A stretch of DNA of 64,000 nucleotides from Acrocarpospora pleiomorpha (GCF_009687885.1 NZ_BLAF01000026.1:1-64000); one strand, 5' to 3'; positions 23,708-32,534 are shown, counted from the stretch's first letter. Notes: generated by a model from the sequence alone, not told the origin. Numbers and translations: made by a program.

Positions 23708-24889
23708 TTACAGGAAGGCCTTGCCCTCGCCTCGGTAGGTGGGGGCGGTTTCGGTGATTTCCTCGCCCTCGATGAGGTGGAGGGCAGGGAAGTGTTCGCA
23801 GAGTTCGCCGGCTTTGGCGTGGCGGAACCAGACGCGGTCGCCGACGCGGAGGTCGTGGGCGGCCTCGCCGAGCAGGGGGGTCTGCACTTCGCCCGCGCCC
23901 TCGTCGGGGTGGTAGCGCAGTCCGGCCGGCAGGTACGGCTGGGGGAGCCGGGTCGGGCCTGGGGCGCCGGAGGCGTGGTAGCCGCCGCCCAGGACGGTGG
24001 CCACGCCGGGGGCGGGCTTGCGGACCACGGGCAGGGCGAACAGGGCGGCGGGGACGCCGGTGAAGTCGCGGTAGAAGTCGAAGAGGCGCGGGTGGTAGAA
24101 GCCTGAACCGGCGGCCACTTCGGTTATCGCCCTTTCTCGTACGGTTCGCTCAATGCTTCCCGTGCCGCCGCCGTTGACGAATTCGAGGTCGGCCACCTGG
24201 CGTACGGCTCGGACGATACGCCCCCGGCGGACGATGAGCTCGCGCTGGGACAGGGCTTGCATCCAGCGGACGGCTTTGCCGTACAGACCGGGCAGGTTGT
24301 CGCCGACGCCGGCGATCTGGGACTCGTACGACAGGAGCCCGACCAGCCGGAGACCGGGGAGCTTGGCGATGTGGGCGGCGAGTTCGGTGGCTTGGTCCGG
24401 TTCGCGGACGGGGGAGCGAAGCGCGCCCGCGCGGAACTTCCCGGCCATGGCGATAAATCCGGCATCGATATCAAGACATATCCGGATTTCGTGGCGGAGG
24501 CCGTCCAGGAGGTCCAGGTGGTCGGAGGAGTCGATGGTGAGGGTGATCTCGCGGGCGGCGAGGGAGTCGGCGCCCAGGGTGGCGATGGCGGCGCGGTCGG
24601 CGGTCGGGTACGCGACGAGGATGTCGGTGAAACCACAAGAAACCAGCCACAACGCCTCTTCAAGCGTGTACGCCATGATTCCGGCGAAGCCCTCCATCGC
24701 CAGCACCCGTTCCAGGATCGCCCGGCTCCGGATGGACTTGCTGGCCACCCTGATCGGCTTCCCGGCGGCCCGCCGGACCATGTCGGCGGCGTTGGCGCGC
24801 AACGCGTCCAGGTCCAGCACCGCGAAGGGCGGTTCGAGCGCCGCGGTCGCCCGGTCATAACGGGCTGCCGAGGCTTCAGCAGATGTCAT
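23708..24889 (-). CDS. Amino-acid deaminase/aldolase (PLP alanine-racemase-like fold)
   Basis: Predicted 393 residues from ATG at 24889, chosen for GGAG 5 bases upstream. The N-terminal part is an alanine-racemase-type PLP barrel: PFAVLDLDALRANAADMV, then IRVASKSIRS with the probable PLP lysine, and CLDIDAGF. The C-terminal beta domain contains LGGGYHASG and GDRVWFRHAKAGELCEHF. This architecture is shared by D-threonine aldolase and D-serine deaminase-like enzymes. The exact substrate is not clear. It is monocistronic. Confidence 0.8.
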   Translation of the reverse strand: MTSAEASAARYDRATAALEPPFAVLDLDALRANAADMVRRAAGKPIRVASKSIRSRAILERVLAMEGFAGIMAYTLEEALWLVSCGFTDILVAYPTADRAAIATLGADSLAAREITLTIDSSDHLDLLDGLRHEIRICLDIDAGFIAMAGKFRAGALRSPVREPDQATELAAHIAKLPGLRLVGLLSYESQIAGVGDNLPGLYGKAVRWMQALSQRELIVRRGRIVRAVRQVADLEFVNGGGTGSIERTVRERAITEVAAGSGFYHPRLFDFYRDFTGVPAALFALPVVRKPAPGVATVLGGGYHASGAPGPTRLPQPYLPAGLRYHPDEGAGEVQTPLLGEAAHDLRVGDRVWFRHAKAGELCEHFPALHLIEGEEITETAPTYRGEGKAFL

Positions 24890-25061
24890 GAAATCTCCAG
24901 GCATCACGGTCGATGTCCGCTAGGCAGCTTAGTCCGCCCGACGTATATGAGCTGGGTTCATGTTAACCGGCTACGTCGCAAACAATCCGGCTTCGCCCCT
25001 GCATGATCGGGCAAAGTGGCGGGTGATCCGCCCGAGGGCTGACGCGTCCGTGTATCCCTGT

Positions 25062-25673
25062 ATGACCATGAGCACGGTTGAGGAGATCCTTGCCGGCGGG
25101 CACTCCACCGCGAGCCGAGCCCGGCGCAGGATGCTGGCCAGACAGGCCACCAGGAGGCTACGCCCCGGCCGCGACTCGGCGGGCGTCGTGGTGGCCGCCG
25201 CCCTCGCGATCGTCGCCTGGGGGAGCACGGCCGAGATGGTCGTCTCCTGGCTGGGCGGGCCCGCGGCGTGGCCGGGAATGTCGCACTTGGTGGCCAGGAG
25301 CTGGGGCGACGCGCTCGTCCCGGGACTGGCGCTCGCCGCCATCACGGCCGGGGTGGTCCTGATCCTGCTGGCCGTACTGCCGGGACGGGTCAAGCTGATC
25401 GCCCTGGAGACCGCCGACGAGGGCGTGACCATAGGCCTGACCCGGCAAGGGCTGCGCCGTACCCTCGCGTCGGCGGCGCTCACCGTGGACGGCGTGGACG
25501 TGGCGCGCGTCCGCCTGCGGCACGGCCAGATCGAGGTGACCGTGGTCACCGACGCGGACCGCACCGGCGACCTGCTGCGCGAGGTCGGCGCCGCCGTCGG
25601 CGACCGCCTGCAAAGCCTGGCCCTGCACGGCCGCCACGAGGTCGTGGTACGGCTCCGCCGGAGGAGAATCTGA
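25062..25673 (+). CDS. DUF6286-type membrane protein
   Basis: Predicted 203 residues from ATG at 25062 (ATG at 25068 is equally possible). A basic N-terminus (SRARRRMLARQATRRLRPGRD) precedes two membrane helices (about 45-67 and 88-110) and a cytoplasmic alpha/beta domain with DGVDVARVRLRHGQIEVTVVTD. Proteins of this type usually sit in Asp23/alkaline-shock operons. Its stop overlaps the start of the next gene (TGATG), so they are co-translated. Confidence 0.7.
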   Translation: MTMSTVEEILAGGHSTASRARRRMLARQATRRLRPGRDSAGVVVAAALAIVAWGSTAEMVVSWLGGPAAWPGMSHLVARSWGDALVPGLALAAITAGVVLILLAVLPGRVKLIALETADEGVTIGLTRQGLRRTLASAALTVDGVDVARVRLRHGQIEVTVVTDADRTGDLLREVGAAVGDRLQSLALHGRHEVVVRLRRRRI

Positions 25674-26140
25674 TGGCCAACCGCATCGGCATCGGCATCG
25701 TCGGCACGCTCCTGCTGCTCACCGGCCTGTACGCCCTCTGGGCCAGGGACGCCCACCCCGACCTCGCCATCCTCGACCCCGGCTTCTTCGCCGCCCACAT
25801 CTGGGCCTACATCATCGCCGCCGCCGTACTCCCCGCCGCCGCCGCCATCGCCACCCGCTGGCTCATCTTCGCCCTAGCCCTCCACCGGTACGGCACCCGC
25901 CACGGAACCGGCACCGCCATGCTCGGCGTCGCCCTCCAGGGCCTGGACCGCGTCGACAAGCTGACGGTCCGGGTCGTCCGCGGCGAGCGCACCCGCATCC
26001 ACGTCCGCTGCCGCCCCGGCGCGTCCCTGGGCGAGGTGGCCCGCCGCCTCGACCAACAGGCGATCACACGCGTCCGCGGCGTCCTCGGCCCAAGCGCCGA
26101 CCTCCCGGTCCTGGTGCGCCTGCACGTCACCCGGCTGTGA
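25673..26140 (+). CDS. AmaP-like alkaline-shock membrane anchor protein
   Basis: Predicted 155 residues. Two membrane helices (about 4-23 and 42-70) form a hairpin, followed by a cytoplasmic domain (VALQGLDRVDKLTVRVV, then RGERTRIHVRCRPGASLGEV). AmaP proteins anchor Asp23 to the membrane in other Gram-positive bacteria. No Asp23 gene is adjacent here. It is translationally coupled to the DUF6286-type gene, so the products probably form one complex. Confidence 0.7.
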   Translation: MANRIGIGIVGTLLLLTGLYALWARDAHPDLAILDPGFFAAHIWAYIIAAAVLPAAAAIATRWLIFALALHRYGTRHGTGTAMLGVALQGLDRVDKLTVRVVRGERTRIHVRCRPGASLGEVARRLDQQAITRVRGVLGPSADLPVLVRLHVTRL

Positions 26141-26158
26141 ATTGTGCCTGAGGGTGTG

Positions 26159-27562
26159 TCATCCGGCGGTGAGTTGTGCTTTGCGCTTGGCACGGGTGCC
26201 GGACTCGACCGTCGCGTCATCGGTGGCGCGGCGGGTCAGGGCCAGTCCGGCGGCGAGGCAGGCGAGCGGGACGACGGGCACCACATATCGGTGGTCGAAC
26301 GCGGCCACCAGCGGCGGGAGGAACGTCAGCGTCATCGCGGCAGCCCAGGGGAGCAGCGCGGGCGTCAGGTCCGCGAACCGGCCGCGGACCAGTTTGACGA
26401 GCATCCCGCCCAGCCCCGCGAGCAGGATCGCCGCCAGGAAGGGCCCGCGCAGGTAGCCGTATTCCTGGTAGGCCCGAAGCCAGCCCGCGTACGGCTCGAC
26501 GATCCGGGTCTCCGCACTGGAACCCTGATACTCGACGGTCAGTTGGGTGGCGGTTCGCCCGGCCGAAGCGACTCTGTCGCTGAACGGCCGTACCGAGTCG
26601 GGGAAGACATATGCGCTTTGCGGGCCCGGCGACGGATATATCCGGCGGTTCCATTCGAAGGCCCAAAGGGCGTCCCCCAGGCCGGTGAGCAGGAAGTCCA
26701 AGGGCTGGCTACGGATGGCCAGCGAGGTGAACTCGCCGGTCAGTTCCTCCTTTTCGGCCCCGCTACGGACAATGGGGGACTTCGGATCCCAGATGTAGAC
26801 AGGCGCGGCCAGCCGGGGACCCGCCTCCGGGCAGAGAACCGCCAGTTCCGGGCGGGGATCCATGATCCGGCAGTCGGCGAAGGTCATCGTGCGCGACCAC
26901 ATCCAGACATTGCTGCCACCCAGCCCGAACGAGCCGTGCACAGCGTTGAACCAGGTCGCGTACCCCCCGACCACGACCCCGGCGGCGAGCACACCCGCCC
27001 CGACCGCCCGCCAGCTCACCCGCCTGAGCAGCAACCAGACCACCGCGACAATGACCAGCGGCAGCCCCAGTGTCCGCGTGACCGTCGCCATCCCGAGCAG
27101 CCCGAGCCCCGCCACCACCGCCCACGGCGCGGGCCGCCACACCAGCAGCACGACCGCCATGACCACCAGAAAGGTGAACAGCAGATCGGCCATCAGCAGA
27201 TGCTCCAACTGCACCTGATGCACATCCAGCAGAACCGGCGCGGCGGCCAACGCCGACCCCCACGCAGGCAACCCAGCCCGCAACAACACCGCGTAGATCG
27301 CCACAGCCATCGCGATCCCCATCAAATGCTGCGCGACCACAACAACCTGCACGTTCTCGAAGAACCACAGAAACAGCGAGTACCCCGCCGGCCGAGACGG
27401 CAACGGCCGCAGATCAACAGCCGAACTCAGATAAGCGAACGAATCCGCCCAAAACCACAAAACCGGCCGATACCCCAGCACCGCCAGCCCCCGCACCACA
27501 ACACCCGCGACAAGCAGCCCCCCAAACAACAGGTGCACACCCCACCGCGAGCGGATCATCAC
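26159..27562 (-). CDS. Polytopic membrane protein, GT39-like glycosyltransferase fold
   Basis: Predicted 467 residues (two adjacent ATG starts). About ten membrane helices are visible. The first external loop carries WADSFAYLSSAVDL after helix 1, reminiscent of the acidic loop-1 motif of lipid-linked sugar transferases. HQVQLEHLLMADLLF and TRTLGLPLVI are also typical, and a long external loop spans about 220-350. Such proteins usually transfer a mannosyl or arabinosyl residue from polyprenyl phosphate. No partner gene identifies the acceptor. Confidence 0.7.
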   Translation of the reverse strand: MMIRSRWGVHLLFGGLLVAGVVVRGLAVLGYRPVLWFWADSFAYLSSAVDLRPLPSRPAGYSLFLWFFENVQVVVVAQHLMGIAMAVAIYAVLLRAGLPAWGSALAAAPVLLDVHQVQLEHLLMADLLFTFLVVMAVVLLVWRPAPWAVVAGLGLLGMATVTRTLGLPLVIVAVVWLLLRRVSWRAVGAGVLAAGVVVGGYATWFNAVHGSFGLGGSNVWMWSRTMTFADCRIMDPRPELAVLCPEAGPRLAAPVYIWDPKSPIVRSGAEKEELTGEFTSLAIRSQPLDFLLTGLGDALWAFEWNRRIYPSPGPQSAYVFPDSVRPFSDRVASAGRTATQLTVEYQGSSAETRIVEPYAGWLRAYQEYGYLRGPFLAAILLAGLGGMLVKLVRGRFADLTPALLPWAAAMTLTFLPPLVAAFDHRYVVPVVPLACLAAGLALTRRATDDATVESGTRAKRKAQLTAG

Positions 27563-27637
27563 GCTGGCCTCCTCATTCGGGTCGCCAGAATACTGCCGAT
27601 ACCGAGCACGCCCACCCCCGTCGACCCCGTGGCAGTT

Positions 27638-27683
27638 CCCACCCCGCAGCCCTTCTGTTCCCCTCGGGCTCCGCCCGCCCCCG
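27638..27683 (+). repeat. Dispersed intergenic element, copy B
   Basis: CCCACCCC, then CAGCCCTTCTGTTCCCCTC, then CGGGC-TCC-GCCCG and CCCCCG. It aligns along its full length with copy A at 5771-5818. Confidence 0.75.
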
Positions 27684-27739
27684 TCATCACCGTGGTTGAA
27701 CTGGGTTTAGGGCAGGACCGAAGTACGGCGGGCCACCCC

Positions 27740-27874
27740 GCGGGTGGGCAGGGCGGACACGTAGGCCGACGTAAGACCGTGCCAGAGACCACCGCGCCCG
27801 CGATGGCCGCTGACCAGCGGCTAACGAGAGGCTAGCTATCACGGTCGGCCGGAGTGTCCGCCCTGCCCACCCGC
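27740..27874. repeat. Perfect 21-bp inverted repeat with 93-base centre
   Basis: The left arm (27740-27760) begins GCGGGTGGGCAGGGC and the right arm (27854-27874) is its exact complement. The centre holds a smaller hairpin, GCCGCT-GACC-AGCGGC. It could be a small MITE-like element or a folded RNA between sdaA and the next gene. Confidence 0.75.
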
Positions 27875-27908
27875 TACGGACCTCAGCCCTTAAGGGGCCC
27901 AACGCCGC

Positions 27909-29318
27909 CTAGCACTCGACGATGTTGACCCCCACGTGGGACTCCGCCTCGATGACGTTGACGGCCAACCCGCCCCGGCTGGTCTCCTTGTATTTGGTGG
28001 ACATGTCGCGCCCAGTAGTACGCACGGTATGAATCGCCTTATCCAGAGAGACGAAATGCCGCCCGTCCCCGCGAAGGGCAATCCTGGCGGCGGCGATGGC
28101 CTTGATAGACGCCACGGCGTTACGTTCGATGCACGGGATCTGGACCAACCCGCCGATGGGATCGCACGTGAGCCCGAGGTTGTGCTCGATCCCGATCTCG
28201 GCGGCGTTCTCGACCTGTTCGGGAGTCCCCCCGAGAACTTCGGTGAGCCCGGCGGCGGCCATCGAACAGGCCGAGCCGACCTCACCCTGGCAGCCGACTT
28301 CGGCCCCGGAGATGGAGGCGTTCTCCTTGAAGAGCACCCCCACGGCACCCGCAGTAAGGAGGAAACGCACGACGCCTTCATCATCGGCACCAGGGATGAA
28401 CTTGGAGTAGTAGGTCAGAACGGCAGGGATGATGCCAGCCGCGCCGTTGGTGGGAGCGGTGACGATGCGCCCGCCCGCGGCGTTCTCCTCGTTGACGGCC
28501 AAGGCGAACAGGGTGACCCAGTCCATGGCCTGGAGCGGATCACGTTCAGCGGCTTCGCTCTGCAGGCGACGCTGAAGCTGATGCGCGCGCCGACGGACCT
28601 TGAGACCCCCGGGAAGCACACCCTCCCGCGAGGATCCCCTGCGGACCGATTCCGACATGACCTCCCACAGATGCAGAAGCTGGGATTTGATCTGCTGGTC
28701 GTCCCGGCCGAAGGCGCGCTCGTTGGCGAGCATCAAGCCGGAGATGGACAGACCGGTCTCGGCACAGTGCCCCAGGAGCTCGGCGGCCGTGGTGAACGGA
28801 TGCGGGACCACGGTGTCGTCGGGTTTGATGCGATCCGCGCCAGTGGCGTTCTCGTCCACGACGAAGCCACCGCCCACCGAGTAGTAGATCTTCTCCCGCA
28901 GCGGGTTCCCATCAGCGGTGTACGCGGTGAAGCGCATGCCGTTTGGATGGTGCGGCAGGGAGATCTTGCGCTCGAAGACGAGATCCTCGCCGACCACGAA
29001 CGGGATGTCATGACCGCCGAACAGCCGGATCGTCCCGGTCGACCGCATCTCGTCCAGCCGGGACTCGACCGCGTCCACGTCGACCGTTTCCGGTTTCTCC
29101 CCCGACAGCCCGAGCAGGATGGCCTTGTCGCTGCCGTGGCCTTTACCCGTCAGGCCAAGCGAGCCGTACAAAATGACCTCGACGCGGGCAGTCTTCTCCA
29201 GGAGACCGTCCTGTGCGAGCGCGCGCGCGAACCGATGGGCGGCCGCCATCGGGCCGCCCGTGTGGGAGCTGGACGGCCCGATGCCGATCTTGAACAGGTC
29301 GAAGACGCTGATCGCCAT
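27909..29318 (-). CDS. sdaA: L-serine ammonia-lyase, single-chain iron-sulfur type
   Basis: Predicted 469 residues. It converts L-serine to pyruvate and ammonia. The alpha and beta parts are fused. The start VFDLFKIGIGPSSSHTGGPM is diagnostic, and the cysteines expected to bind the [4Fe-4S] cluster are in GCQGEVGSACSMAAAG and LTCDPIGGLVQIPCIER. The end TGRDMSTKYKETSRGGLAVN is typical. It lies 23 bases downstream of gcvH and so is probably in the glycine-riboswitch operon, where serine made from glycine would be degraded. Confidence 0.95.
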   Translation of the reverse strand: MAISVFDLFKIGIGPSSSHTGGPMAAAHRFARALAQDGLLEKTARVEVILYGSLGLTGKGHGSDKAILLGLSGEKPETVDVDAVESRLDEMRSTGTIRLFGGHDIPFVVGEDLVFERKISLPHHPNGMRFTAYTADGNPLREKIYYSVGGGFVVDENATGADRIKPDDTVVPHPFTTAAELLGHCAETGLSISGLMLANERAFGRDDQQIKSQLLHLWEVMSESVRRGSSREGVLPGGLKVRRRAHQLQRRLQSEAAERDPLQAMDWVTLFALAVNEENAAGGRIVTAPTNGAAGIIPAVLTYYSKFIPGADDEGVVRFLLTAGAVGVLFKENASISGAEVGCQGEVGSACSMAAAGLTEVLGGTPEQVENAAEIGIEHNLGLTCDPIGGLVQIPCIERNAVASIKAIAAARIALRGDGRHFVSLDKAIHTVRTTGRDMSTKYKETSRGGLAVNVIEAESHVGVNIVEC

Positions 29319-29341
29319 TGATCTGTGCCCTTGCTAGTGGG

Positions 29342-29728
29342 CTATTCGCCCGCGGTGAGAGTGCCGTATTCCTCGGCGGTCAGCAGGTCGGTCGGGTCGG
29401 CGTCGATCCGGACCCGGAAGAGCCAGCCTTCGCCGTAAGGGTCGGAGTTGACCAGGGACGGGTCGTCCACGACGGCCTGGTTGGTCTCGACCACCTCGCC
29501 GCTGACAGGCGAGTAGATGTCGCTGACCGATTTGGTGGATTCCACCTCGCCCACCGCGTCTCCGGCCGCGACCGTGCCGCCCACTTCGGGCACCTGCACG
29601 TAGACCACATCACCGAGCGCCTCCGCGGCGTACTCCGTGATGCCGACCGTCACCGTCAGTCCGTCATCGAGACCGGCCACCCATTCGTGCTCTTTGGTGT
29701 AGCTCAGCTCGCCGGGGATGGTGCTCAC
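29342..29728 (-). CDS. gcvH: Glycine cleavage system H protein
   Basis: Predicted 128 residues with a GTG start overlapping the gcvT stop (GTGA). It carries the aminomethyl group between the P, T and L proteins on a lipoyl lysine. The lipoylation site is VGEVESTKSVSDIYSPVSGE, with Lys in ESTKSVSD. LSYTKEHEWVAG and YGEGWLFRVR are family marks. Length is normal. It is in one operon with gcvT and sdaA. gcvP is not in the window. Confidence 0.97.
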   Translation of the reverse strand: MSTIPGELSYTKEHEWVAGLDDGLTVTVGITEYAAEALGDVVYVQVPEVGGTVAAGDAVGEVESTKSVSDIYSPVSGEVVETNQAVVDDPSLVNSDPYGEGWLFRVRIDADPTDLLTAEEYGTLTAGE

Positions 29729-30801
29729 TTCTTCCTCCTGTAGAAAGGCAGGTCAACGACGTCGACCGGTTCGCGCGTGCCGCGGATGTCCACGGCTAGA
29801 TCGCCATTTTCCGGCATTTCCGCCCGCACGTACGCCATCGCGATCGGCTTGCCCAGCGACTGCGACGGCGCGCCGCTGGTGACCTCGCCGACCACCGTCC
29901 CGGACGCGTCCACGACGGGGTAGCCGTGCCGGGGGACCCGCCGCCCGCGGGCGACCAGGCCGACCAGGCGGCGGCGCGGTTCGGTCTTGGTCTCCAGCGC
30001 GGCACGTCCGATGAAATCGCCGGGTTTGTCGAACTTCACTACCCGGCCGAGGCCCGCGTCGAACGGGGTGATCTCTTCGGTGAGCTCGTTGCCGTACAGG
30101 GCCATGCCGGCTTCCAGCCGGAGGGTGTCGCGGGCGGAGAGCCCGGCCGGGCGCGCGCCCGCGGCGGTCAGAGCATGCCAGAGCGGTACGGCAGCCGCGT
30201 TCGCGATGAACAGCTCGAAACCATCCTCACCGGTGTAACCGGTGCGGGCGATCAACGCCTCGGCGCCCGCCACGACACCGGGCAGCCCGGCGTAGTATTT
30301 CAGGCCGTCCAGATCGGCGTCGGTGAGCGTGGCCAGGATCTCCTGCGAGCGAGGCCCCTGGATGGCGATCAGCGCGTACTCCTCGGAGCGGTCGGCCACC
30401 TTCGCCTCGAACCTGGCGGCCCGGTCGGCGAGCTCGGCGGCGACGCGCGGGTAGTTGGAGGCGTTCGCGCAGACCATGAACTCCTCGGCGCCCAGCCGGT
30501 AGATGATCACGTCGTCCAGCACGCCGCCGTCGGGGGCGCACATCACCGTGTAGCGTGCCTTCCCGGGCGCGAGCGTGCTCAGCTGGCCGGTGAAGGCGTA
30601 GTCGAGGGCCTCGCCCGCCTGCGGCCCAGACGCGAAGATCTCCCCCATGTGGGAGAGGTCGAAGAGCCCGGCGTCCGTGCGCACCGTGTTGTGCTCGGCG
30701 GACTCGCTGCCGTAGCGCAGCGGCATCAGCCAGCCGGCGAAGTCGGTGAGAGTCGCGCCGAGGCTCTGATGAACCTCGTGCAGCGGTGTTTGTCGTGGCA
30801 T
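29725..30801 (-). CDS. gcvT: Glycine cleavage system T protein (aminomethyltransferase)
   Basis: Predicted 358 residues from ATG at 30801, with GAGG about 9 bases upstream; the longer open frame upstream is riboswitch RNA. It transfers the methylene group to tetrahydrofolate and releases ammonia. Marks are TPLHEVHQSLGATLTDFAGW, FDLSHMGEI, GPRSQEILA, ARTGYTGEDGFEL and RRRLVGLV. It is first in gcvT-gcvH-sdaA and is controlled by the tandem glycine riboswitch immediately upstream. Confidence 0.96.
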   Translation of the reverse strand: MPRQTPLHEVHQSLGATLTDFAGWLMPLRYGSESAEHNTVRTDAGLFDLSHMGEIFASGPQAGEALDYAFTGQLSTLAPGKARYTVMCAPDGGVLDDVIIYRLGAEEFMVCANASNYPRVAAELADRAARFEAKVADRSEEYALIAIQGPRSQEILATLTDADLDGLKYYAGLPGVVAGAEALIARTGYTGEDGFELFIANAAAVPLWHALTAAGARPAGLSARDTLRLEAGMALYGNELTEEITPFDAGLGRVVKFDKPGDFIGRAALETKTEPRRRLVGLVARGRRVPRHGYPVVDASGTVVGEVTSGAPSQSLGKPIAMAYVRAEMPENGDLAVDIRGTREPVDVVDLPFYRRKK

Positions 30802-30837
30802 AGGACGCACCTCAGGCAGGGTCGGATGTTCTGCATC

Positions 30838-31021
30838 CTCCCCCTCTGTCATCGGTGCCTGAGAGCTTCGCCCGGATTTTGCCCGGACTTTCACCTTCGG
30901 CGAGGCGCAGGCCTGCTTTCCAGAGGACACCTGGCCCGCACGGTCCTTTGCCTTGAGAGGTTCGCGGGGAGGGCTTGCTCCTTCAGGGGACCTGGCCGGA
31001 TGCCAGGCCGCTCTCCCGCGC
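30838..31021 (-). ncRNA. Tandem glycine riboswitch upstream of gcvT
   Basis: Two glycine aptamers follow one another on the minus strand. Aptamer 1 (about 31020 to 30935) has GGAGAGC, GAAGGAGCAAGCCCTCCCCG, CTCTCAAGGCAAAGGACCGT. Aptamer 2 (about 30925 to 30838) has CTCTGGAAAGC, GCCGAAGGTGAAAGTCC, CTCTCAGGCACCGATGACAG and AGGGGGA. This is the known double glycine sensor that switches on glycine cleavage genes. The 5' edge overlaps the last codons of the PuuD-like gene. Confidence 0.93.
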
Positions 31022-31723
31022 GGGATCACCGGTGTCCGGCCAGCCTAGCCGAATCCGGGCCACGAAGTCATCGAAGAGCCGGCCGTCCTCGTCGGCTTCC
31101 GGATGCCACTGGACGGCGGTGGTCCGCTCGTTCAGCTGTACGGCTTCGATGGTGCCGTCGTAGGCGGTCGCGGTGACGGTGAGACCGTCGGCCAGGCGGT
31201 CGATGGACTGGTGGTGGTAGTGGGCCGGGGTGATCTCGTCGGATTCGTAGATTTTGGCGAGTTCCGGCGAGAGCCGTACGGGAAGGCGGCCGAATGTGCC
31301 CGGAGCGGGGGAATGGCCGGTGTGGCCGACCACGTCGGGAATGTGCTGATGCAGCGTCCCGCCGAGGGCGACGTTGAGCACCTGAAGCCCTCGGCAGATC
31401 CCGAGAAACGGCAACCCGCCCGCCAACGCCGCCCGAACCAGCCCAAACTCGGCGTCATCGCGAAATTTCCGGATATAGGTGGTGGTTGGGAGGGGGTTCG
31501 CGGCGTAGCGCGCCGGGTCGATGTCGCCGCCTCCGGCCAGGATCAAGCCGTCCAGCCGCCCGGTCAGCGTGGCGGGCTCCCCGGCGGGCGGCAGGATCAC
31601 CGGCTGCCCGCCCGCCCGCTCGACGTGCCGCACGTAGTCGTACGGCAACAGCGCCGCCGTCATCTCCCACACCGTGTACGCCGCGGGCTCGACGTAACAC
31701 GTGATCCCGATCACCGGCCTCAC
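30983..31723 (-). CDS. Gamma-glutamyl-gamma-aminobutyrate hydrolase family (PuuD-like)
   Basis: Predicted 246 residues. A class I glutamine amidotransferase fold: the nucleophile is in LPFLGICRGLQVLNVALGG and the His-Glu pair in AVQWHPEADED. The start RPVIGITCYVEPA is usual for the family. It would split the gamma-glutamyl group from the acid made by the aldehyde dehydrogenase. Its ATG overlaps the SDR stop (ATGA). The last 13 codons, up to the stop at 30983, lie inside glycine aptamer 1, which constrains both. Confidence 0.9.
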   Translation of the reverse strand: MRPVIGITCYVEPAAYTVWEMTAALLPYDYVRHVERAGGQPVILPPAGEPATLTGRLDGLILAGGGDIDPARYAANPLPTTTYIRKFRDDAEFGLVRAALAGGLPFLGICRGLQVLNVALGGTLHQHIPDVVGHTGHSPAPGTFGRLPVRLSPELAKIYESDEITPAHYHHQSIDRLADGLTVTATAYDGTIEAVQLNERTTAVQWHPEADEDGRLFDDFVARIRLGWPDTGDPARESGLASGQVP

Positions 31724-32484
31724 AGCGGCGTCACATAAGCGCCGGAAATACCACCGTCCACCAGGAACTCCGCCCCCGTGATGAACGACGCGTCATCGGA
31801 CGCCAGGAACGCCACCGCCGCCGCGATCTCCTCCGCCCGCGCGAACCGCCCCATCGGCACATGAACCAGCCGCCGCTGCGCCCGCTCAGGATCTTTCGCG
31901 AACAGCTCCCTGAGCAGGGGCGTGTCCACCGGCCCCGGGCAGAGCGCGTTCACCCGGATGCCCTCCCGCGCGAACTGCACCCCCAGCTCCCTGCTCATCG
32001 CCAGCACCCCGCCCTTGGACGCCGTGTACGACACCTGCGACGTCGCCGATCCCATCACCGCCACGAACGACGCGGTGTTGATGATCGACCCCTTCCCTTG
32101 CCGTTGCATATAGGGCAGCACGTGCTTGCAGCACAGGTACACGCTGGTCAGGTTGACCTCCTGCACCTTACGCCAGACGTCGATCCCCGTGGTCAGGATC
32201 GAGTCGTCGTCGGTCGGCGAGATGCCGGCGTTGTTGAACGCGATGTCCACGCTGCCATAGGTGTCGTAGGCCACCTGGAACATCCGGATCACGTCGTCCT
32301 CGCTGGTCACGTCGGCCCGGACGAAGATCCCCCCGACCTCCGCGGCGACCTGATCGCCGACGTTCTCGTCCAGGTCGACCAGGACCAGTTTGGCCCCCTC
32401 CGCGGCGAACCGCCTGGCGGTGGCCAGGCCGATCCCGCCCGCGCCGCCGGTGATGACGGCCACCCGGTCCTGCAAACGCTGCAT
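31720..32484 (-). CDS. Short-chain dehydrogenase/reductase
   Basis: Predicted 254 residues. The nucleotide motif is TGGAGGIGLATARRF, NNAGIS marks the core, and the catalytic set is Ser/Tyr/Lys with YTASKGG. It is a classical SDR of the FabG-like group, NAD(P)-dependent. It sits between the aldehyde dehydrogenase and PuuD-like genes, so it probably acts on an alcohol or aldehyde intermediate of the same amine pathway. The substrate cannot be told from sequence. Confidence 0.92.
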   Translation of the reverse strand: MQRLQDRVAVITGGAGGIGLATARRFAAEGAKLVLVDLDENVGDQVAAEVGGIFVRADVTSEDDVIRMFQVAYDTYGSVDIAFNNAGISPTDDDSILTTGIDVWRKVQEVNLTSVYLCCKHVLPYMQRQGKGSIINTASFVAVMGSATSQVSYTASKGGVLAMSRELGVQFAREGIRVNALCPGPVDTPLLRELFAKDPERAQRRLVHVPMGRFARAEEIAAAVAFLASDDASFITGAEFLVDGGISGAYVTPL

Positions 32485-32534
32485 GTAATCCTCTTAGTTG
32501 GAAAGTCGTGATCTGGACAGCCGCGGCGGTCTGG

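Larger units (their letters stand above)
27563..27908. other. Intergenic region with a dispersed element and long inverted repeat
   Basis: There is no gene in these 346 bases. It has copy B of the CGGGC-TCC-GCCCG element (27638-27683) and the 21-bp inverted repeat at 27740/27874. Confidence 0.7.

Noticed and set aside
26144..27835. 563-codon plus-strand frame opposite the GT39-like membrane protein
   Set aside because: The opposite strand encodes a protein with clear membrane helices. The plus-strand product is an Arg/Gln/Pro-rich shadow.
30802..31029. N-terminal extension of GcvT to about 434 residues
   Set aside because: The extra codons translate the glycine riboswitch. The family start (MPRQTPLHEVHQ) and ribosome site are at 30801.
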